Assembly: GCA_002306375.1 (NCBI GenBank)
Contig: DBRU01000051.1
Location: 1 to 5,268 of the forward strand
Reading direction: 5' to 3'
DNA length: 5,268 nucleotides
Origin: Faecalibacterium sp. UBA1360
GTDB lineage: Bacteria; Bacillota; Clostridia; Oscillospirales; Ruminococcaceae
The translations under genes were made by a program, and so were the position numbers. How positions within the stretch are numbered: position 1 is the stretch's first letter; every line of letters starts with the position of its first letter. The notes beneath the pieces were generated by a model, which was not told the DNA's origin, made no database searches, and saw only the letters and a program-made list of their open reading frames with translations. Positions 1 to 4,145 of the stretch are shown piece by piece.

Positions 1-983
1 GGCGACACGGCGGCCGTGTAGCGGTTCCAACTGAGGAACACGGCCAGCACCGGCACAGCCAGCACCGCCGAGCGGGCGGCGCACACGGCGGCCCGGTACA
101 GCCGGCGGGGGCCCGCCGGCAGGGTGGCCAGCTGGTCCACGGCGATGACAAACACCGCCATGAGCCCGTAGGCAAAGCCCATATCCTTGATCATGGCCAG
201 CATAGCCAACGGCAGGGCCGCGGCAAAATAAGCCCCCCGCCGCGCCCCGGCGGCATAGTAAAAGCACAGAACGCCGCCGAACAGCGCGGCCAGCGGCAGG
301 TCGGCCATGGCGTTCTGGTAAACGGTGCTGGGCGTGCCGGCAGAGGTGGAGCTGAAAAAGAAGGGCAGCAGCGCCCCCACGGCAAACACCAGCACCCCCT
401 GGGCCCAGTGGGCCCGGGGCAAAGAGGACGCCGGGGCCAGCGCCGCCAGGGCCAGGATGTCGATGGCGGCCAGGCATTGCCATTCGGAAAAGGCGCCGGG
501 GGTCTGCTGGAACAAAAAGGACACAAGGCTCGTGCCCGGGTAGGTGAAGGAGGCGGTCAGGTTGACCGGGTCGGCCACATACAAGGCGGCCCGCTCGGCC
601 ACCATTTTGGGGGCCAGGCCCCAGGCGGTGAATTCGTCCCACTGGGTGAACATGGGCTGCAACACCCCGAACAGTATCCAGAGGAAGGCCGCGCCGCCCA
701 AAAACAGCCAGAACCCGGCGCTGCTCGCGGCGTCCCGCAAGGCCCGCAAGCCGGCCCGCACGCCGCAGTACACCCCGCCGGCCAGCAGGATGCCGAACAC
801 GGCGAACATACCCACATGGAGCATGCCGAACAAAGCCGTCAGGTACAAAACGCACACACTGCCGCACAAAGCGGGCAGGGGCAGCACGGCGGCATCGTAC
901 CGGGTGCAGGCGGATACCGCCAGACAGAACGCGCCCAGGAAAGCCAGCGCCAACAGGCCGGTGAAAATGGGCAGTAACGGCAT
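1..983 (-). CDS. Multi-pass membrane protein, probably GT-C-like glycosyltransferase (3' end cut off)
   Basis: The frame from the ATG at 983 is open for 327 codons and runs off the left edge without a stop. The visible protein is almost entirely hydrophobic, with many membrane segments (for example about residues 5-25, 42-76, 91-110, 196-211, 228-244, 252-266, 269-283 and 304-318). The first extracytoplasmic-looking loop carries WDEFTAWG at 115-122, followed by YPGTS at 149-153. An acidic D-E pair in the first large loop is typical of GT-C glycosyltransferases, which use polyprenyl-phosphate sugars outside the membrane. A good RBS (GGAAAGGA, + coordinates 992-999) lies 8 bases before the ATG and fixes the start. 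It follows the DUF2142 gene by 61 bases and is probably cotranscribed with it and the dehydratase. The GT-C role is inferred from the loop motif and context; I do not recognise a named family, and a flippase or polymerase remains possible. Confidence 0.75.
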   Translation of the reverse strand, partial: MPLLPIFTGLLALAFLGAFCLAVSACTRYDAAVLPLPALCGSVCVLYLTALFGMLHVGMFAVFGILLAGGVYCGVRAGLRALRDAASSAGFWLFLGGAAFLWILFGVLQPMFTQWDEFTAWGLAPKMVAERAALYVADPVNLTASFTYPGTSLVSFLFQQTPGAFSEWQCLAAIDILALAALAPASSLPRAHWAQGVLVFAVGALLPFFFSSTSAGTPSTVYQNAMADLPLAALFGGVLCFYYAAGARRGAYFAAALPLAMLAMIKDMGFAYGLMAVFVIAVDQLATLPAGPRRLYRAAVCAARSAVLAVPVLAVFLSWNRYTAAVS

Positions 984-999
984 AGGAAGGATCCTTTCC

Positions 1000-1015
1000 C
1001 GCCGCCGGGGCGGCG
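1000..1015 (-). repeat. GC-rich inverted repeat in the spacer before the GT-C-like gene
   Basis: CGCCGCC and GGCGGCG face each other across two bases (7-bp arms; in RNA more likely a 6-bp stem with a 4-base loop). It sits just before the RBS of the last visible gene of the leftward unit. No T-run follows on the minus strand, so it is not an intrinsic terminator. It may stabilise the mRNA or modulate translation of the downstream gene, but in DNA this GC-rich it could be chance. Confidence 0.35.
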
Positions 1016-1044
1016 TTTGGGGACAAAAGGCGGCACAAGGGGCC

Positions 1045-2712
1045 TTAGAGCTGGATGGTGTAGATGGGCCCCACGAAATAGTGTTGGAACAAAAGCACCG
1101 CGCCAACCAGGCCGTGGACCGCAAACAGCGGCAGGGCCAGGCGGGCCGCCCGGTCGGGGGTCAGGGCCGGGGCCAGCGCCCGGCGCAAAAGCGGGGCGGC
1201 CAGCAGCACAAGGATCAGGAACACAGGCAGGAAATACCTGGTTTGCAGGCCCACCACCCGCACCATGGCCACCGGCGTGTAGGTGATGTACATGGCGGCG
1301 ATGGCCCCCAGAGCGTACACGGCGGCAAAGACGCCCAGCCCGGCGGCCCGGCGGCGACCGAGCCCCGGCGTCTGGGAGGCGCTCAGCACCGCCGCCGCCC
1401 CCAGCAGGAGCGGGCCCAGCAGATTGAGCACCGGGATGGGAAGGTCCTTCCAGCCAAAAAGGCCCAGCTGGCCGATGAAAAACTCGTTTTCGTACAGCGT
1501 GCCCGCAAAGGTGGCCACGGTGCGCAGGGGGTTGGACAGAATGAAGGTCAGCTGCTGCATACCGTTGACCGCTTCCCCGCCCTGGCGGGCGATGACCGGG
1601 TAGTTGCTGCGCAGCACCCGGCCCAGGGTCTCGGTGGCAAAGATGGCCGCCACCGCCCCCGCAAGGTTGGCCGCGCACCACTGCCAGCGCTTGCCCGCGG
1701 CGCGCCAGGCCGACGCCGCCACCAACATGGGCAGCAGCGCCCACACCAGGTTCAGGTAGGGCTTGGCCACATTGACAAAGGCGCACACGGCCACATACAG
1801 CCCGGCGGTGCGGGTGGTCCAGTGTTCCCGCAAAAGCAGGGCCAGCATCAGGTAGTAGCAGGGCAACAGCGTGGCGTCATAGCTCAGCGAAGCCCCCATG
1901 AACAAGGACAGAGGCATGAACATCAGGCACAGAAACGCCGGGCGGTACCGGGGGGTCTGGCGCAGCGCCAGCACGCACAGGGCCGTGTAGGCCAGCAGGT
2001 TGCCCAGGCGCCCGGCGTACAGGCAGCCCAGCGCCCCCAGCCCCAGCAGTCGGGCCAGGGCCATGCCCACCGCGCCCGGAACAAAGGGCAGGATCAAAAA
2101 ACTGACCGGCTCGTGCACAGCGTCGGCGGCGGGGGCGTCCTTTTGGGCAAAGTATTGGGCGAAGCTGTCGGCAACGCCCTGCACCGCGCCGTCGTTGCCG
2201 TACTGTTTGAGGGCGTAGCCGGCGGTGTCGTAGGGCTTTTCGGCCCCGGTGTCGGGGTCGGTGCCAAGGCCCACCGAGGTGTGGGCGTTGACCCACCCGC
2301 CCGGGAAAGCGTTGAGCAAGGCGGCCACGTCGTCGGGGTAGGTGCGCTGGTAGTCAAAGTCCAAGCGGCCCAGGGAGATGGCGTAGGTGCGCAGGTAATG
2401 GTCGGTCTCGTCGGGGGTTTGCAGCGGCGGGTTGGCAAAACAGAACAAGGCCCCGCACAAAAGCAGGCACACCCCCGCCCGGGCGGGCAGGGCACGCAGG
2501 CGGCGCACCAGGACCGCGGCGGCCGCCGCGCCCAGGCACAGCGCCGCACAGCCCGCCGTGGACGCCCAGGCAGGCACACGGGCGTCCAGGTAGTAAAACA
2601 CCCGCCAGCAGTAGGACCACAAAACGCCCAGCGCCAGCGCCCCGCCCAGGAACAGGGCCAGGCGCACGGCGGGTCTGGCAAGGGCCCCGCGCAAAGATTT
2701 GGGTCGGTTCAT
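1045..2712 (-). CDS. DUF2142 family membrane protein
   Basis: A 555-residue polytopic membrane protein, near the usual size for DUF2142. The family signature is clear: NPPLQTPDETDHYLRTY at 94-110, the segment LYAGRLGNLLAY at 231-242 leading into SLSYDA at 275-280, and GLQTRYFLP at 488-496 in the C-terminal membrane part. DUF2142 proteins are predicted GT-C-fold membrane proteins commonly found in surface polysaccharide and teichoic-acid-like loci; the biochemical activity of most is unknown. The PDE at 100-102 in the first large loop is the likely counterpart of the GT-C acidic motif (inference). The gene lies 37 bases after the dehydratase stop. The RBS TAGGAG (CTCCTA on +, 2723-2728) is 10 bases from the ATG at 2712, but only 7 from a TTG at 2715 that would add one residue. 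I chose ATG, though the TTG is possible. The stop is TAA at 1047-1045. Confidence 0.92.
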   Translation of the reverse strand: MNRPKSLRGALARPAVRLALFLGGALALGVLWSYCWRVFYYLDARVPAWASTAGCAALCLGAAAAAVLVRRLRALPARAGVCLLLCGALFCFANPPLQTPDETDHYLRTYAISLGRLDFDYQRTYPDDVAALLNAFPGGWVNAHTSVGLGTDPDTGAEKPYDTAGYALKQYGNDGAVQGVADSFAQYFAQKDAPAADAVHEPVSFLILPFVPGAVGMALARLLGLGALGCLYAGRLGNLLAYTALCVLALRQTPRYRPAFLCLMFMPLSLFMGASLSYDATLLPCYYLMLALLLREHWTTRTAGLYVAVCAFVNVAKPYLNLVWALLPMLVAASAWRAAGKRWQWCAANLAGAVAAIFATETLGRVLRSNYPVIARQGGEAVNGMQQLTFILSNPLRTVATFAGTLYENEFFIGQLGLFGWKDLPIPVLNLLGPLLLGAAAVLSASQTPGLGRRRAAGLGVFAAVYALGAIAAMYITYTPVAMVRVVGLQTRYFLPVFLILVLLAAPLLRRALAPALTPDRAARLALPLFAVHGLVGAVLLFQHYFVGPIYTIQL

Positions 2713-2749
2713 CAAAGCGGAACTCCTAACACGTCAGGTCGGGGGCGGG

Positions 2750-3733
2750 TCACAGGATGTACTGCCCCACCTTGTAGGAATCCAGGTTGCCGCGCAGAAA
2801 CTCGATGGTCTCGGCCAGGCCCTGGGCAAAGGTGTACCGGGGCTGCCAGCCCGTGAGCTGACGCAGCTGGGTAGCGTCACCCAGAAGGCGGTTGACCTCG
2901 CTCTTTTCGGGGCGAAGGCGCTCGGCCTCGCAGACGATCTTCGCCTCGGGGTTGATCTGGGCGATGAGCTCATTGGCCAGGTCCCCGATGGAATGCTCGA
3001 CGCCGGTGGCGATGTTCAGCTCGCGGCCGATGGCCTCGTCGCAGTCGGCGATGGCCATGAAGCCGGCGGCGGTGTCCTTGACATAGTTGAAATCCCGGGT
3101 AGGCGTCAGGTTGCCCAGGCGGATCTCGGTCTGGCCGGCCAGCAGCTGGGTGATGATGGTGGGGATGATGGCCCGGCCCGACTGGCGGGGGCCGTAGGTG
3201 TTGAAGGGACGCACGATGGTCACGGGCAGGTTGAAGGAGCGGTAGAAGCTCTCGGCCAGGCGGTCGGCGCCGATCTTGGTGGCCGAATAGGGGCTCTGGC
3301 CCTGGAAGGGATGCTTTTCGTCAATGGGCACATATTGGGCCGTGCCGTAGACCTCGCTGGTGGAGGTGACCATGACGCGGGCGGTGTCCAGCTCGCGGGC
3401 GGCGTTGAGCACGTTGAGCGTGCCCTTGATGTTGGTGTCCACATAGCTGTCGGGGCTGTGGTACGAGAAGGGAATGGCGATGAGCGCCGCCAGGTGGAAC
3501 ACCCGTTCCTGCCCGCGCATGGCCGTGCGCACGCCGTTGGGGTCGCGCACGTCGCCCATAAAGACGTCGATCTCGTTTTTGATCTCGGGGGGCAGGGTGT
3601 CGATCCAGCCCAGGCTGCCGAAGGAGTTGTACAGGCAGAAGGCGCGGACCTTCTCACCCCGCTTGACCAGTTCCTCGGTCAGGTGGCTGCCGATAAAGCC
3701 GTCGGCGCCGGTGACAAGTACGGTATGGGACAT
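2750..3733 (-). CDS. legB: LegB-type NAD-dependent nucleotide-sugar 4,6-dehydratase (SDR family)
   Basis: A 327-residue extended short-chain dehydrogenase/reductase. GADGFIG at 9-15 is the Rossmann dinucleotide-binding glycine motif. STSEVYG at 124-130 gives a Thr-x-Glu pair, and PYSATK at 148-153 supplies the Tyr149/Lys153 pair. The Thr-x-Glu next to Tyr-xxx-Lys is the pattern of 4,6-dehydratases (as in GDP-mannose 4,6-dehydratase) rather than 4-epimerases. RPFNTYGPRQ at 175-184 and PTRDFNYVKDT at 211-221 are sugar-nucleotide binding regions. The overall sequence, including AFCLYNS, HLAALIAIPFSYHSPD and ERLRPEKSEVNRL, matches my memory of the LegB group, which makes the 4-keto-6-deoxy GDP-GlcNAc intermediate in legionaminic acid synthesis. 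That substrate is known for Campylobacter LegB and inferred here. It is the first gene of the leftward unit. The frame is open back to 3856, but RBS spacing places the start at the ATG at 3733. No other leg genes are in the window. Confidence 0.9.
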   Translation of the reverse strand: MSHTVLVTGADGFIGSHLTEELVKRGEKVRAFCLYNSFGSLGWIDTLPPEIKNEIDVFMGDVRDPNGVRTAMRGQERVFHLAALIAIPFSYHSPDSYVDTNIKGTLNVLNAARELDTARVMVTSTSEVYGTAQYVPIDEKHPFQGQSPYSATKIGADRLAESFYRSFNLPVTIVRPFNTYGPRQSGRAIIPTIITQLLAGQTEIRLGNLTPTRDFNYVKDTAAGFMAIADCDEAIGRELNIATGVEHSIGDLANELIAQINPEAKIVCEAERLRPEKSEVNRLLGDATQLRQLTGWQPRYTFAQGLAETIEFLRGNLDSYKVGQYIL

Positions 3734-3740
3734 ATCCATT

Positions 3741-3746
3741 CTCCTT
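3741..3746 (-). promoter_or_regulatory. Ribosome binding site that sets the legB start
   Basis: AAGGAG on the minus strand lies 7 bases before the ATG at 3733 but only 1 base before another in-frame ATG at 3739. Normal spacing therefore selects the 3733 start, giving the N-terminus MSHTVLVTG. It also rules out the 41-residue extension back to 3856, whose start lies upstream of the apparent promoter. Confidence 0.85.
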
Positions 3747-3764
3747 TTTGGTGAGCGTAAGGCA

Positions 3765-3782
3765 CGGGCGCGGCGGCGCCCG
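3765..3782 (-). repeat. Hairpin in the legB 5' leader
   Basis: A perfect 7-bp GC stem (CGGGCGC / GCGCCCG in minus-strand order) with a 4-base loop lies between the predicted transcription start near 3803 and the legB RBS. No T-run follows, so it should not terminate. It may protect the 5' end of the mRNA or slow polymerase; no function is shown by the sequence. Confidence 0.45.
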
Positions 3783-3809
3783 GCGCAGAAATACCAATTA
3801 TTACAAAAC

Positions 3810-3838
3810 AGTATACCCGATTGAGCGCGCAATTTCAA
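3810..3838 (-). promoter_or_regulatory. Sigma-70-type promoter of the leftward glycan unit
   Basis: On the minus strand, TTGAAA (-35, + coordinates 3833-3838) is followed after exactly 17 bases by TATACT (-10, 3810-3815). The expected start of transcription is near 3803, leaving a leader of about 70 bases before the legB ATG. The elements stand in a locally AT-richer patch within very GC-rich DNA. No other convincing promoter is seen before the three leftward genes. Confidence 0.8.
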
Positions 3839-3854
3839 CCGCCGGTTGCGGCAC

Positions 3855-3876
3855 ACCTTTGCCGGACCTTTGCCGG
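3855..3876. repeat. Perfect tandem 11-bp direct repeat between divergent promoters
   Basis: ACCTTTGCCGG occurs twice back to back (3855-3865 and 3866-3876) with no mismatch. The pair ends 9 bases before the -35 of the rightward promoter (3886) and begins 16 bases after the -35 of the leftward promoter (3838). An 11-bp repeat puts both copies on about the same face of the helix. That is the geometry used by OmpR/PhoB-type response regulators and some other activators that bind direct repeats. A binding-site role is inferred from the position and perfection of the repeat; the regulator is not in the window. Confidence 0.6.
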
Positions 3877-3885
3877 GCGCCGCCC

Positions 3886-3914
3886 TTGACAGGGGTGCGG
3901 GTTTATTGTATAGT
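3886..3914 (+). promoter_or_regulatory. Consensus sigma-70-type promoter of the CorC-type gene leader
   Basis: TTGACA (3886-3891) is a perfect -35 and is followed after exactly 17 bases by TATAGT (3909-3914), one mismatch from the consensus -10. Transcription should start near 3920. This is the strongest promoter in the window and the only one seen for the rightward gene, whose start codon is about 225 bases further on. Confidence 0.88.
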
Positions 3915-3931
3915 TATAGCCAAATTCACAA

Positions 3932-3953
3932 GGGACCGTGATCCCGCGGTCCC
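3932..3953 (+). repeat. Inverted repeat at the 5' end of the leader
   Basis: GGGACCG (3932-3938) and CGGTCCC (3947-3953) form a perfect 7-bp inverted repeat around an 8-base loop. It starts about 12 bases after the predicted transcription start. As RNA it makes a 5' stabilising hairpin or the first stem of a structured leader; as DNA the position also suits a repressor operator. The sequence does not decide between these. Confidence 0.55.
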
Positions 3954-3979
3954 CGGACAGGAAAGGAAAGCTGTATTTT

Positions 3980-4033
3980 ATGAACGCCGACGGCGACAGT
4001 AACCCGCGACGAACCATAAATCGATCGGAATAA
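3980..4033 (+). CDS. Possible 17-residue leader peptide before the CorC-type gene
   Basis: ATG at 3980 opens MNADGDSNPRRTINRSE, stopping with TAA at 4031-4033, two bases before the base of the terminator stem. A purine-rich run with a Shine-Dalgarno-like GGAAAG (3965-3970) is 9 bases upstream. All three Arg codons are CGA and the only Ile codon is ATA, whereas none of the 13 Arg codons in the visible CorC-type gene is CGA and it has no ATA. This suits a leader in which ribosome speed matters, or simply shows that the stretch is structured RNA and not coding. Position, size and downstream family recall Salmonella mgtL, the 17-codon leader of the Mg2+ transporter gene mgtA, but there is no evident homology and only one proline here. 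Translation is an inference. Confidence 0.4.
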   Translation: MNADGDSNPRRTINRSE

Positions 4034-4035
4034 GC

Positions 4036-4081
4036 AAAGGCAAAGCCTGTGCCCGCCGGGGCATCGGCTCTGCCTTTTTTT
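4036..4081 (+). terminator. Strong intrinsic terminator ahead of the CorC-type gene
   Basis: The arms are AAAGGCA (4036-4042) with TGCCTTT (4071-4077), AGCC (4044-4047) with GGCT (4066-4069), and TGCCC (4050-4054) with GGGCA (4059-4063), closed by the loop GCCG. That is 16 paired bases interrupted only by a 1x1 and a 2x2 internal loop. A run of seven T (4075-4081) follows, partly within the stem base. It points rightward and stands between the only visible promoter and the gene. The minus strand has no comparable T-run, so it is not clearly bidirectional. Confidence 0.9.
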
Positions 4082-4145
4082 GCTGTCCTGCGTTCCCCGC
4101 CCTGCCCGTCCCGATTTTTGAGCCAGTATAAGGAGTGTCTTTACC

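Larger units (their letters stand above)
3921..4081 (+). ncRNA. Terminated leader RNA upstream of the CorC-type gene (attenuator, riboswitch or small RNA)
   Basis: A strong promoter starts a transcript near 3920 and a strong intrinsic terminator ends it at about 4081, giving an RNA of about 160 bases. It contains a 7-bp hairpin at its 5' end, a purine-rich stretch (about 3957-3970), a possible 17-codon ORF (3980-4033) and the terminator. The next gene starts 64 bases later with no visible promoter of its own, so readthrough seems required. I compared it by eye with what I remember of M-box, yybP-ykoY (Mn2+), NiCo, 6S and SRP RNAs and saw no match. The existence of the transcript is well supported; whether it acts in cis or as a separate small RNA is open. 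The 5' end is approximate. Confidence 0.55.

Noticed and set aside
839..1786. A 315-codon open frame on the minus strand overlapping the DUF2142 and GT-C-like genes
   Set aside because: It is a shifted reading of those two genes, rich in Gly, Ala, Pro and Arg, with no RBS-supported start and no motifs.
544..2856. A 770-codon open frame on the plus strand
   Set aside because: It lies antisense to the DUF2142 and GT-C-like genes. Its product is a low-complexity run of Gly, Gln, Arg and His with no domain, as expected for the complement of a very GC-rich gene. The minus-strand reading carries conserved family motifs.
2699..3754. A 351-codon open frame on the plus strand
   Set aside because: It is the complement of the LegB-type dehydratase, whose Rossmann and Tyr-xxx-Lys motifs are intact. 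The plus-strand product is Gly/Val/Ala-rich without recognisable motifs.
3835..4017. A 60-codon minus-strand open frame across the divergent control region
   Set aside because: It runs through the strong plus-strand promoter and the tandem repeat, has no RBS, and gives a product without motifs.
3921..4081. Identity of the leader RNA as 6S RNA, SRP RNA or a known metal riboswitch
   Set aside because: I could not find the SRP tetraloop/GGAAGGAAGCAG region, the long bubble-bearing 6S stem, or the conserved cores of M-box or yybP-ykoY as I recall them. The class is therefore left open.
4104..4132. A possible second promoter for the CorC-type gene using TATAAG at 4127-4132
   Set aside because: The -10-like hexamer overlaps the RBS, so the transcript would lack it, and no -35-like hexamer lies at a suitable distance upstream.
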